Part shown: positions 23,995 through 32,942 of the stretch, one piece after another
Numbering within the stretch: position 1 is the stretch's first letter
Layout: each line of letters opens with the position of its first letter
Source: 66-474 sp039923855
Lineage (GTDB): Bacteria > Pseudomonadota > Gammaproteobacteria > Xanthomonadales > Rhodanobacteraceae
Reading direction: 5' to 3'
Assembly: GCA_039923855.1 (NCBI GenBank)
Contig: JBDTBW010000078.1
Coordinates: 1 to 64,000, forward strand
Length of the DNA stretch: 64,000 nucleotides
The notes under the pieces: model-generated
Database searches by the model: none
What the model saw: only the letters and a program-made list of their open reading frames with translations
Told to the model about the DNA's origin: nothing
Program-made: the position numbers and the translations under genes

Positions 23995-25752
23995 ATGGGT
24001 TCCCGTTTTTTTTCATTCCGTCTTCGCCGCCCGTTGCTGTTCGCGCTGGGAGCGGCGATGGCCGCGTTCGCGTTCTACAACGGCCCATTGGCCGAAAGCA
24101 CACCCGGCGAAGCTGCGTTCGCAGCGTGCATACTGACCGCACTGATCGTGGTCATGATCGCACTGTCGGGGCGCGTCGCGTTCGGATTGATCGCCGGCAG
24201 CGCGCCGATGCTGCTACTGGAAGCCGCGGCGCGACTGAAGTTCCGCTATCTCGGCACGCCGTTGCTGGCGCCGGATCTGATCTATTACGCCAACGCGCAA
24301 ATCCTCGCAACGCTGGCGCGCTATCCGCCGATCGTTGCGTCGATCGCCGCCGCGCTCATACTCGTTCCCGGCGCGTTGATCGTCGCTTGGCGCAGCGACC
24401 GCAAACCCGCCGCGCGCTGGCACACGCGAATCGCGCGGAGCGCCGGCGTGGTCGCCGGTATCCTCGCGCTGGTCATCGCGATGAATCCGCGCGGTCCGTT
24501 CGCCGCCGTGCAAGGCAAGGGCATGTGGTTGGCGATGAACGACGACAGTTTCGTGTCGGATTTCCTGATTTCGTTCCGCAGCACGCGCGTGCTTGTGCCG
24601 CACTATAACTTGGCAGAGGCGAACCGCTTCGACTGGCGCTACGATGCCGCGCCAACCGCAACCGCGACACAGGTAAAACCTGACATCGTGGTGGTGCTGG
24701 AAGAAAGCACTTTCGATCCGCGCATGCTCGCGGTGTGTGCGTCGCCGCTGTGCGATCGCCGCATGTTCCACGCGGATGCGGATACGATCGCCAGCGGATT
24801 CCTCGAAGTGCACACCTGGGGCGGCGGCACCTGGACCACGGAGTTCGCGTTCCTGACCGGGTTGCCGCACGACCTGTTCGGACCGGCCGGCATCTACGCG
24901 CCGTTTAATCTGGCGCCGCGCATCCGTTACACGCTCGCGCGCGCGCTACGCGCCGACGGCTACCGCACAGTGGCGATCTATCCCACCGACGGCGATTTTC
25001 TCAACGGCCGCGCGGCCTACGCCGATTACGGTTTCGACGCTTTCTATGGCGGCGAACAGGTGGGCCTGGGTTGGCATTCCAGCGACGCCGATCTGATGCG
25101 CGCGTTCGCCCGCGTGTTCAACATCGAGAAAGCCAAGGCACACGGCGCGCCGGTGTTCCTGTTCATGCTGACGCTGCATCAACATGGCCCGCACATGACG
25201 CCGCTGGCGCAGTTGCCGCCACCCTACGACAAGCCGCTGTTCGCCGGCAAGATCACGCACGACAAGGCGTTGGACGACTGGCTCAATCTCAATCTTGGCA
25301 ATTATCTGCAACGTCTGGACGAATCAGATCGCGCTGAAGCGACGCTCGAGACTATGCTGCGCGCCGATGACCGCCCCGCTTTGCTGGTGCATTTCGGCGA
25401 TCATCAGCCATCCTTCGATGGCGCGATCAATGTGCTGCAAAAGCATTTGCCGGTGCGGGTGGCCGATCCCAAGATGGTTACCTATTACATGGTGAAAAGA
25501 ATCGGGGTGAAAAGAATCGTGGTGAAAGGTTTCAACATGCCAGTCCGACGCGCCGAGTATCCGGTGCTGGACATCGCGTTCCTCGGTTCGCTGCTGCTGG
25601 ACGCGGCAGGATTGCACAAGGATCCTTTTTTCACCGCCAACGCGTTGCTGCGCGAACGTTGCCGCGGGCATGATGTCGATTGCCGCGATGCGGCGCTGTT
25701 GCGCTCGTGGCGCGCAGACGTTTTTGGTGACTTGCATGACCTTGGCGATTGA
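23995..25752 (+). CDS. membrane-anchored sulfatase-fold transferase (LtaS/OpgB/EptA-like)
   Basis: The product has 585 residues. About five transmembrane helices fill the first 165 residues. The periplasmic domain is of the alkaline phosphatase superfamily: VVVLEESTFDP brings a metal ligand, Thr279 in GGGTWTTEFAFLTGLP is the likely nucleophile, and YPTDGDFLNGRAAYADYGFD and VHFGDHQPS hold further metal ligands. Such enzymes move phosphoglycerol or phosphoethanolamine to glycans or lipid A. Its place between lpxB and rnhB, and its overlap with rnhB, suggest an envelope substrate, perhaps lipopolysaccharide. The exact donor and acceptor cannot be read from sequence. Confidence 0.8.
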   Translation: MGSRFFSFRLRRPLLFALGAAMAAFAFYNGPLAESTPGEAAFAACILTALIVVMIALSGRVAFGLIAGSAPMLLLEAAARLKFRYLGTPLLAPDLIYYANAQILATLARYPPIVASIAAALILVPGALIVAWRSDRKPAARWHTRIARSAGVVAGILALVIAMNPRGPFAAVQGKGMWLAMNDDSFVSDFLISFRSTRVLVPHYNLAEANRFDWRYDAAPTATATQVKPDIVVVLEESTFDPRMLAVCASPLCDRRMFHADADTIASGFLEVHTWGGGTWTTEFAFLTGLPHDLFGPAGIYAPFNLAPRIRYTLARALRADGYRTVAIYPTDGDFLNGRAAYADYGFDAFYGGEQVGLGWHSSDADLMRAFARVFNIEKAKAHGAPVFLFMLTLHQHGPHMTPLAQLPPPYDKPLFAGKITHDKALDDWLNLNLGNYLQRLDESDRAEATLETMLRADDRPALLVHFGDHQPSFDGAINVLQKHLPVRVADPKMVTYYMVKRIGVKRIVVKGFNMPVRRAEYPVLDIAFLGSLLLDAAGLHKDPFFTANALLRERCRGHDVDCRDAALLRSWRADVFGDLHDLGD

Positions 25753-26401
25753 CCCTCACGCAATCCCGCACGCGCGGCGCGTGCCGCGATCGCTGCGCGC
25801 ATGGCCGCTCGAGGCCGATATCGCGGGCGTGGACGAAGCCGGTTGCGGCCCCTTGGCGGGGCCGGTGGTGATCGCGGCGGTGATCCTGCATCCGGCGCGG
25901 CGCATCAATGGACTCGCCGACTCCAAAATCCTGGCGGAGAAACAACGCGAGCGGCTTTACGCGCGTATCGTGGATCGCGCGGTCGCGTGGAGCGTTGTCA
26001 GCATCGACGTCGAGGAGATCGATCGCGTCAATATCTTTTGGGCGCGGATGAACGGCATGACCCGTGCGCTCGCGGCACTGGGTTGCGTGCCGCGCGTGGC
26101 ATTGATCGACGGCAATCATCTGCCACGCGCGTTGTGCTGCGAGGCGCGCGCGATCGTCGATGGTGATGCGTTCGTGCCCGCAATCAGCGCGGCATCGATC
26201 CTGGCCAAGGTCACGCGCGATCGGCTGATGCGCGAATGGGATTCGCATTGGCCCGGCTACGGCTTCGCCCGGCACAAGGGCTATTCGGTACCCGAACATC
26301 TGGAGGCGTTGCGCCGGCTTGGCCCCTGTCCGTTGCATCGCCGCAGTTTCGCGCCGGTCGCGGCCAGCGCACTTGCGCGATGTCGGAAAGACATCGCGTG
26401 A
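25736..26401 (+). CDS. rnhB: ribonuclease HII
   Basis: The product has 221 residues from ATG 25736, overlapping the preceding gene by 17 bases. The active site is complete: Asp and Glu in GVDEAGCGPLAGPVV, DSK, Asp in LIDGNHLP, and Asp/Ser in SAASILAKVTRD. It removes ribonucleotides and RNA from RNA-DNA hybrids. The adjacency with dnaE is conserved in proteobacteria. An in-frame ATG at 25670 exists but the extension lies within the upstream gene and lacks family similarity. Confidence 0.95.
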   Translation: MTLAIDPHAIPHARRVPRSLRAWPLEADIAGVDEAGCGPLAGPVVIAAVILHPARRINGLADSKILAEKQRERLYARIVDRAVAWSVVSIDVEEIDRVNIFWARMNGMTRALAALGCVPRVALIDGNHLPRALCCEARAIVDGDAFVPAISAASILAKVTRDRLMREWDSHWPGYGFARHKGYSVPEHLEALRRLGPCPLHRRSFAPVAASALARCRKDIA

Positions 26402-26536
26402 GATGACCGCGGGCGAGGCATGGATGTCGATCGGGAAATGCACATGGATGGTCATTCACCGGATTGTCGAAGCGGCACGTTCCCGCGACTGTCAACGCTT
26501 GCCGCTCCGTGACAGCGCGACTAGGCTAGCTCGGAC

Positions 26537-29500
26537 ATGCCGATCCGCTACATCCACCCGCGCCTGCACAGCGAATATTCGTTGTGCGATTCGATCATCC
26601 GTTTGCCGGAGAAACCCGAATATGGCGATCCGGCCAAGGCGCCGCGGCCCAATCTGATCAGCCGCGCGGTGGAACTGGGCATGCCCGCGTTGGCGCTGAC
26701 CGACGACTCCAATCTGTTCGCGCTGATCAAGTTCTACCGCGCCGCCGAATACGCCGGCATCAAGCCGATCGCCGGCTGCGATCTGTGGATTGCCGATGGC
26801 GCCGATCCGCAACGTCCGCATCGCTTGACCCTGCTTTGCGAAAACCGGCACGGCTATTTGAATCTGTCGCGCCTGATTTCGCGTGCGTGGCGCGAGGGCC
26901 AACACAGCGGCCGCGCGATGGTATCGCTGGAGTGGCTGGACGATGCGCACGACGGCTTGATCGCACTGGCTGGACGCGAAAGCGGGATCGGCCGCCTGCT
27001 CGCCGCCGGCCGCGAAGACGATGCGCGCACGCAGTTGCGGCATCTGCGCGCACTGTTCGATGAACGGTTGTATCTGGAATTGACGCGCACCCGCCGCGAC
27101 GGCGAGCAGGCGTTCAACGCGCAAGCGCTACAACTTGCAGCACTTTGCGATCTGCCGGTGGTGGCTGGCAACGATGTGCGCTTTCTCGCACGCGATGACT
27201 TCGAGGCGCATGAGGCGCGGGTGTGTATCCAGCAGGGACAGCAACTCGCCGATCCGCGCCGCGCGCGGGAGTATTCGCCCGAGCAATGGCTCAAATCCGC
27301 CGATGCGATGGCCGAATTGTTTGCGGACATTCCCGAGGCGCTCGAGAACAGCGTGGAACTCGCCAAGCGCTGCAATCTGGAACTTGCTTTCGGCAAATAT
27401 TACTTGCCCGCGTTTCCGGTGCCGGCGCGGCACACGCTGGAATCGTGGATCCGCGAGCAGTCGCGCGCGGGGCTGGAAACGCGGCTCGGCGCGCATGGCC
27501 TTGCAGGAGGATTCGACAAAGACGATTACGGCAAGCGTCTGGACAGCGAACTCGATGTGATCGTGCGGATGGGTTTCGCGGGATACTTCCTGATCGTGGC
27601 CGACTTCATCAACTGGGCCAAGCAGCACGGCATCCCGGTCGGACCGGGCCGCGGTTCAGGCGCAGGTTCCGTGGTCGCGTGGAGCCTCGGGATCACCGAT
27701 CTCGATCCCTTGCGTTTCGAACTGCTGTTCGAGCGGTTCCTGAATCCCGAACGCGTATCGATGCCGGACTTCGACATCGACTTCTGCATGGAAGGCCGCG
27801 ACCGCGTCATCGACTACGTCGCCGACAAGTATGGCCGCGATCAGGTCAGCCAGATCATCACCTACGGCACGATGGCTGCGAAAGCCGTGCTGCGCGATTG
27901 CGGGCGCGTGCTCGGCATGCCCTACGGCAAGGTCGATGGCATCGCCAAGTTGATCCCGAAGATGCCGCTGGATTTGACCCTCGCGGACGCGCTGGGCCGC
28001 AGCGAAAAGGCGCGCAAGGAATCCTCGCGCGTCGTGCGCGAGTTCTGCGACCTGTACGACGCGGATGAAGACGCACGCACGCTGATCGACCTGGCGTTGA
28101 AACTGGAGGACCTGACCCGCAACGCAGGCAAGCACGCCGGCGGCGTGGTGATCGCGCCCTCGCCGCTGACCGATTTCACGCCGCTGTATTGCGAAGCCGG
28201 CGGCAGCGGTGTCGTCACCCAGTTCGACAAGGACGACGTCGAAGTGGTCGGCTTGGTAAAGTTCGATTTTCTTGGTCTGCGCACGCTCACCATCATCGAC
28301 TGGACGGTGAAGGCGATCAACGCGCAACGCGCGGCTTCCGGCAAGGGGTTCCCCCATCCGCCTGACGAGCGCCTTCCCCCGCTTGCCGGGGAAGGCAAGT
28401 CGGAGCAGCCTTCGGCTGCGAACACTCCTTTGGACATCAACGCGCTGCCGCTGGACGATCCGCAAGTGTTCACGCTGTTCCGCGAAGCGCGCACGGTCGC
28501 GGTGTTCCAGTTCGAAGGCGGCGGCATGCAACGGTTGATCAAGGACGCGCGGCCCGATCGCTTCGAGGACCTGATCGCGCTGGTGTCGCTGTTCCGGCCC
28601 GGACCCATGGACTTGATCCCGAGCTACGTCGCGCGCAAGCACGGCCGCGAGCCGGTGGTCTATCCAGATCCGCGCGTGGAACCGCTGCTGCGCGAGACCT
28701 TCGGCATCATGGTCTATCAGGAGCAGGTGATGCAGATGGCACAGCTCATCGGCGGCTACACGCTGGGCGCCGCCGACCTGCTTCGACGCGCGATGGGCAA
28801 GAAGGTGCCGGCCGAAATGGCGACGCAACGCGCGATCTTCCGCGACGGCGCAATGGGCAACGGCATGGATGCGCGCAAGGCCGACGCGATCTTCGATCAG
28901 ATGGAAAAGTTCGCGGGTTACGGCTTCAACAAGTCGCACGCCGCGGCCTACGCACTGGTCTCGTATCAGACCGCGTGGCTGAAGGCGCATCATCCCGCAC
29001 AGTTCATGGCCGCGACTTTGTCGGCGGACATGGACAACACCGACAAGGTCGTGATCTTTCTCGCCGACGCGCGCGCGAGCGGATTGCAGGTGTTGCCGCC
29101 GGACGTCAACGCCTCCGATTACCGGTTCGTCGCCATCGACGATGCTTCGATCCGCTACGCCTTGGGCGCGATCAAGGGCGTCGGCCGCGCGGCCTGCGAG
29201 GCGATCGTGGCCGAGCGCGAACGTGGTGGCACGTTCCGCGATCTGGCCGATTTTTGCGCGCGGATCGATCCTTCCAGGATCAACAAGCGCGTGCTGGAAG
29301 CGCTGATCCTGTCCGGCGCTTTCGATTCGCTGGCGGTCAATCGCGCGACCCTGATGACGCAATTGCCCGAAGCCGCGCGCGCCGCGGAACAACACCTGCG
29401 CGACCGCGCCGCCGGCCAGAATGACATGTTCGGCGGCGCGACCGCGACCGCCGCGACACCGTCCATACAGATCTCCGGCCAGCCGGAATGGCCGCTGGAA

Positions 29501-30205
29501 CGCACACTTGCCGGCGAGCGCGCCACGCTCGGGCATTATCTTTCCGGGCATCCCACCGATCCCTGGCGCGGCGTGCTCAGGCAAATCGCGACCTGCCCGC
29601 TCGGCGAGATCGCGCAGCGTTGGCAACCGCCGCCGCGTCGCGATGACAATGACAACGACAACAACGGCAACCGTTTCCGCCGCGCGCTGGAAACGCCTTG
29701 GGTCGTGGCGGGCATGGTGACGCTGCAACGCCGTCGCGGGGACACCGGCGCGTTCGTCCAGTTCGAGGACTGGAGCGGACGCCTCGAGGTGAGTTTTTTC
29801 CGCGAGGTGTTCGCGCAATACGCAAGCCTGTTGCTGCGTGATGCGCTGCTCGTGGTCGAAGGCGGTCTTGCGATGGACGACTTCAGTGGCGAGCTGCAAC
29901 TGCGCGCGCGCCGTGTGTGGACGCTAGACGAGGCTTGCGCGGCCAACGCACGCGCACTGCGGATCAGCGTAAATGGCATCGGCGCGCCGTTCGTGGCGTC
30001 GCTCAAACAAGTCTTGGCCGGCCACCGTGGCGGCAACACGCCGCTGCTGCTGACCGGCTACCGCAACGCATCCGCGAGCGCCGACATCGAATTGGGCGAG
30101 GAATGGCGGGTGCGGGTCAGCATGGCCCTGCTGCGCGATCTGACCGCGCTGCCGGGCGTGCAAGCCGTGGCGCCGGCGCTGACGAGGCCGGCGGCATCAG
30201 TCTAG
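26537..30205 (+). CDS. dnaE: DNA polymerase III subunit alpha
   Basis: The product has 1222 residues, longer than the E. coli protein (1160). An N-terminal PHP domain (LHSEYSLCDSII, LALTDDSNLF) is followed by the C-family polymerase core: GPGRGSGAGSVVAW, the catalytic pair in PDFDIDFCMEGRD, and the third Asp in VKFDFLGLRTL. RRAMGKK and GYGFNKSHAAAYA follow, with the helix-hairpin-helix, OB-fold and tau-binding C-terminus. Residues about 603-630 are an extra loop made of an in-frame GC-rich palindromic repeat, placed between the conserved INAQRAASG and PLDINALPLDD. It is the main replicative polymerase. Confidence 0.96.
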   Translation: MPIRYIHPRLHSEYSLCDSIIRLPEKPEYGDPAKAPRPNLISRAVELGMPALALTDDSNLFALIKFYRAAEYAGIKPIAGCDLWIADGADPQRPHRLTLLCENRHGYLNLSRLISRAWREGQHSGRAMVSLEWLDDAHDGLIALAGRESGIGRLLAAGREDDARTQLRHLRALFDERLYLELTRTRRDGEQAFNAQALQLAALCDLPVVAGNDVRFLARDDFEAHEARVCIQQGQQLADPRRAREYSPEQWLKSADAMAELFADIPEALENSVELAKRCNLELAFGKYYLPAFPVPARHTLESWIREQSRAGLETRLGAHGLAGGFDKDDYGKRLDSELDVIVRMGFAGYFLIVADFINWAKQHGIPVGPGRGSGAGSVVAWSLGITDLDPLRFELLFERFLNPERVSMPDFDIDFCMEGRDRVIDYVADKYGRDQVSQIITYGTMAAKAVLRDCGRVLGMPYGKVDGIAKLIPKMPLDLTLADALGRSEKARKESSRVVREFCDLYDADEDARTLIDLALKLEDLTRNAGKHAGGVVIAPSPLTDFTPLYCEAGGSGVVTQFDKDDVEVVGLVKFDFLGLRTLTIIDWTVKAINAQRAASGKGFPHPPDERLPPLAGEGKSEQPSAANTPLDINALPLDDPQVFTLFREARTVAVFQFEGGGMQRLIKDARPDRFEDLIALVSLFRPGPMDLIPSYVARKHGREPVVYPDPRVEPLLRETFGIMVYQEQVMQMAQLIGGYTLGAADLLRRAMGKKVPAEMATQRAIFRDGAMGNGMDARKADAIFDQMEKFAGYGFNKSHAAAYALVSYQTAWLKAHHPAQFMAATLSADMDNTDKVVIFLADARASGLQVLPPDVNASDYRFVAIDDASIRYALGAIKGVGRAACEAIVAERERGGTFRDLADFCARIDPSRINKRVLEALILSGAFDSLAVNRATLMTQLPEAARAAEQHLRDRAAGQNDMFGGATATAATPSIQISGQPEWPLERTLAGERATLGHYLSGHPTDPWRGVLRQIATCPLGEIAQRWQPPPRRDDNDNDNNGNRFRRALETPWVVAGMVTLQRRRGDTGAFVQFEDWSGRLEVSFFREVFAQYASLLLRDALLVVEGGLAMDDFSGELQLRARRVWTLDEACAANARALRISVNGIGAPFVASLKQVLAGHRGGNTPLLLTGYRNASASADIELGEEWRVRVSMALLRDLTALPGVQAVAPALTRPAASV
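28343..28426 (+). repeat. palindromic repeat inserted in frame within dnaE
   Basis: About 84 bases (28 codons) read like the intergenic repeats at 47455 and 56172: CCCCCATCCGCCTGACGAGC, then CTTCCCCCGCTTGCCGGGGAAGG, a hairpin, then a second hairpin AGCAGCCTTCGGCTGC. The encoded peptide has no counterpart in E. coli DnaE at this point. Confidence 0.75.
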
Positions 30206-30303
30206 GGCGAGCCCCGCTCGCGATTGGATCGCGTGCGAAGGCCGCCCCTGCCGATCCGGCTCGAACGCTATACTCGTATTCTTTGCCGGGCCTGTCGCCG
30301 CGA

Positions 30304-31263
30304 ATGAATCCCAACTTCCTCGATTTCGAGAAACCGATCGCGGAACTGGACGCCAAGATCCAGGAGCTGACGCACGCGGGCCAGGGTTCCTCGGTCAATG
30401 TTGAGGAAGAGGTCGGCAAATTGCGCGACAAACTGCGCGCGCGCACTGCGGACATTTTCAAGAACCTGACACCGTGGCAGATCACGCAACTGTCGCGTCA
30501 TCCCGCGCGGCCATACAGCAACGATTACATTGGTGTGATCTGCGACGAATTTCACGAGCTCGCCGGCGACAGGATGTATGCCGAAGACGCAGCGGTCGTC
30601 GCAGGTTTGGGGCGCATCGACGGCCGTCCGGTGATGATCGTCGGTCACCAGAAAGGCCGCGACATCAAGACGAAAGTGCGTCGCAATTTCGGGATGCCAC
30701 GCCCCGAGGGTTATCGCAAAGCGCTACGTCTGATGAAACTTGCGGAACGTTTTCAATTACCCGTGTTGACTTTCATCGATACGCCCGGCGCGTATCCCGG
30801 CGTCGGTGCCGAGGAGCGCGGCCAGAGCGAAGCGATCGCGCGCAATCTGATGGAAATGTCGGAACTGCGCGTACCGATCGTGTGCACCGTTATCGGCGAA
30901 GGCGGCTCCGGCGGGGCGCTGGCGATCGGCGTGGGCGACCGCACCATCATGCTGCAGTATTCGACGTATTCGGTTATCTCGCCAGAGGGTTGCGCCTCGA
31001 TCCTGTGGAAGAGCGCCGAACGCGCGCGCGACGCCGCCGAGGCGCTGGGCCTGACCGCGGTGCGGCTGAAGGAATTGGGCCTTGTCGACAAGATCGTGCG
31101 CGAGCCCACCGGCGGCGCGCACCGCAATCCCACCGCGATGGCGAAACGCCTGAAGGCGGTACTGATAAACGAACTGGATGCGGTGCGGGATATCCCCGTC
31201 GGGCAATTGCTGGAGCAGCGTTATCAGCGGTTGCGCCGATACGGGGCGTATCAGGAAAGCTGA
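30304..31263 (+). CDS. accA: acetyl-CoA carboxylase carboxyltransferase subunit alpha
   Basis: The product has 319 residues, the same as E. coli. The start MNPNFLDFEKPIAELDAKI matches the family; the frame extends upstream through dnaE without similarity. The carboxyltransferase core shows FGMPRPEGYRKALRLMKLAE, DTPGAYPGVGAEERGQSEAI and GEGGSGGALAIGVGD. With AccD it transfers CO2 from biotin to acetyl-CoA to make malonyl-CoA. A TATACT box at 30269-30274 may serve as -10, but no good -35 is seen. Confidence 0.96.
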   Translation: MNPNFLDFEKPIAELDAKIQELTHAGQGSSVNVEEEVGKLRDKLRARTADIFKNLTPWQITQLSRHPARPYSNDYIGVICDEFHELAGDRMYAEDAAVVAGLGRIDGRPVMIVGHQKGRDIKTKVRRNFGMPRPEGYRKALRLMKLAERFQLPVLTFIDTPGAYPGVGAEERGQSEAIARNLMEMSELRVPIVCTVIGEGGSGGALAIGVGDRTIMLQYSTYSVISPEGCASILWKSAERARDAAEALGLTAVRLKELGLVDKIVREPTGGAHRNPTAMAKRLKAVLINELDAVRDIPVGQLLEQRYQRLRRYGAYQES

Positions 31264-31303
31264 TCGAATAGCACGCGGTACGGATCAAGGCATTCATCGT
31301 TCC

Positions 31304-32641
31304 GTGGATCTCACCACCCATCTTCGCAACAGCCTCTCTGACGGCAAGCACGACTGCGCGCTCTGCGTCGCCTACAGCGGCGGCGCGGACTCGACCGCGC
31401 TGTTGCACGCGCTGGCGCAACTCCCACAGGCGCGCGCGCGTGGCATGCGCGCGGCGCACATCGATCATGGCCTGCACGCGGACAGCGCGCACTGGTCACT
31501 ACATTGCGAACGTTTCTGCGCGGCAATCGATGTTCCGTTGACCGTATTGCATGTCGAGGTCGATATCTCGCGTGGCGAAGGGCTGGAAGCCGCCGCCCGG
31601 CGCGCGCGTTACGACGCCATCGCGGGGGTCATGCGGGAGGGCGAGTGGCTGGCGCTGGCGCACCATCGCGATGACCAGGTCGAAACCGTGCTCCTGAAAC
31701 TGCTCCGTGGCGCCGGGCCCGAGGGGCTGGGGGGGATGCGGCCGATCCGCGTGCTGCACGGCAAGAGCGTCTGGCGGCCGCTGCTGGACGTGCCGCGATC
31801 CGTCTTGCGTGACTATGTCGAAGCGCATCGCCTGGCATTTATCGAAGATCCGTCCAATGCAGATCCGCGTCATTCACGCAATTTTTTACGGCACGAGATT
31901 CTGCCGCGCTTGACCCAGCACTGGCCACATGCAGCGGATTCCATCGCGCATTCGGCCACATTGTCGCGCCTCGCCGCGGATCGAATCGAGTTGCTGATCG
32001 AGGATGCGCTCGTGACATTGCATTGCGATGAGAACGCTCTGGACGCCGCGGACTGGAGCGCGTTGCCGGATGCATTGCGCGCCGGCGTGTTGGAGCGCTG
32101 GCTGCATGGTCTCAAATTGCCGGCGCCAAGCGGGGCGCAAGGCGCGGAACTCAAGCGCCAGATCGATGAGGCGCAGGCCGACCGCGTGCCGCGGGTTGCG
32201 TGGCCGGGCGCGGAAGTGCGCGTGTGGCGCGGCGGCTTGCATGCCATGCCGCCATTGCCAGCAACACCGGTCGATTGGGAATCGACGTGGGATGGATCGC
32301 CGCTCGCGCTGCCCGCAGGTTGCGGTACGTTGACCTTGCAAATGTCGAACCCGGGCAATGCAACGAAACTCGATCCACTATTGACCGTGCGCTTTCGCCG
32401 CGGCGGCGAGCGCATCAAGCCGGCGGGCGATCGGCACATCCGCGAATTACGCGATCTGTTCCAGCACGCAGACATCCCGCCGTGGCAACGCAAACGCATC
32501 CCGCTGATCTACTCAGACGGTGAATTGCTGGCAGTGGCCGACATCTGGCTGAGCGAAACCGGCAAGGTATATTTCGAGCGCATTGGCGCAAGACCGCGCT
32601 GGAATCTCCCTTCGATTGATTCGTTTGCGCCGCTGCGTTAG
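31304..32641 (+). CDS. tilS: tRNA(Ile)-lysidine synthase
   Basis: The product has 445 residues with a GTG start at 31304. The PP-loop AYSGGADSTALLHAL binds ATP, then HIDHGLHADS and ARRARYDAI follow, and LAHHRDDQVETVLLKLLRG is the second active-site motif. The C-terminal domain ends with RIKPAGDRHIRELRDLFQHA and WQRKRIPLIY. It makes lysidine at C34 of the tRNA that reads AUA, so that it takes isoleucine. The frame continues upstream to 31178, but this overlaps accA. It follows accA by 40 bases, as in many proteobacteria. Confidence 0.94.
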   Translation: MDLTTHLRNSLSDGKHDCALCVAYSGGADSTALLHALAQLPQARARGMRAAHIDHGLHADSAHWSLHCERFCAAIDVPLTVLHVEVDISRGEGLEAAARRARYDAIAGVMREGEWLALAHHRDDQVETVLLKLLRGAGPEGLGGMRPIRVLHGKSVWRPLLDVPRSVLRDYVEAHRLAFIEDPSNADPRHSRNFLRHEILPRLTQHWPHAADSIAHSATLSRLAADRIELLIEDALVTLHCDENALDAADWSALPDALRAGVLERWLHGLKLPAPSGAQGAELKRQIDEAQADRVPRVAWPGAEVRVWRGGLHAMPPLPATPVDWESTWDGSPLALPAGCGTLTLQMSNPGNATKLDPLLTVRFRRGGERIKPAGDRHIRELRDLFQHADIPPWQRKRIPLIYSDGELLAVADIWLSETGKVYFERIGARPRWNLPSIDSFAPLR

Positions 32642-32650
32642 CGTGCGCGC

Positions 32651-32926
32651 ATGGCCAAACAAGCAGCTCCACCGGCGCAGCCCGCTCCCGACGAAACGCC
32701 CGCGATCGCGCAGTTCGAACAGTCGCTCGACGAACTCGAACAACTGGTCGCGAAAATGGAAGGGGGCGAATTGAGCCTGGACGAATCCTTGCGTTCATTC
32801 GAGCGCGGCATCGCGCTCTACCGCCGTTGCCAGACCGCGCTGGAACAGGCGGAATTGCGCGTCAAGCTGCTGCTCGATCCCGCCGATCCTGAAAGCGCCC
32901 AGCCGTTTGACGAGAACGCCGCGTGA
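32651..32926 (+). CDS. xseB: exodeoxyribonuclease VII small subunit
   Basis: The protein has 91 residues. FEQSLDELEQLVAKMEGGEL and SLDESLRSFERGIALYRRCQ are the family's two-helix core; the N-terminus is Pro/Ala-rich. It pairs with XseA, encoded elsewhere, to degrade single-stranded DNA. It sits 9 bases after tilS and runs into ispA, the classic xseB-ispA order. Confidence 0.94.
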   Translation: MAKQAAPPAQPAPDETPAIAQFEQSLDELEQLVAKMEGGELSLDESLRSFERGIALYRRCQTALEQAELRVKLLLDPADPESAQPFDENAA

Positions 32927-32942
32927 ACCGGGATTGCCTGCG

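Noticed and set aside
27656..29899. 747-codon open frame opposite dnaE
   Set aside because: It lies fully antisense to a well-supported gene; its composition is that of a reverse-strand shadow.
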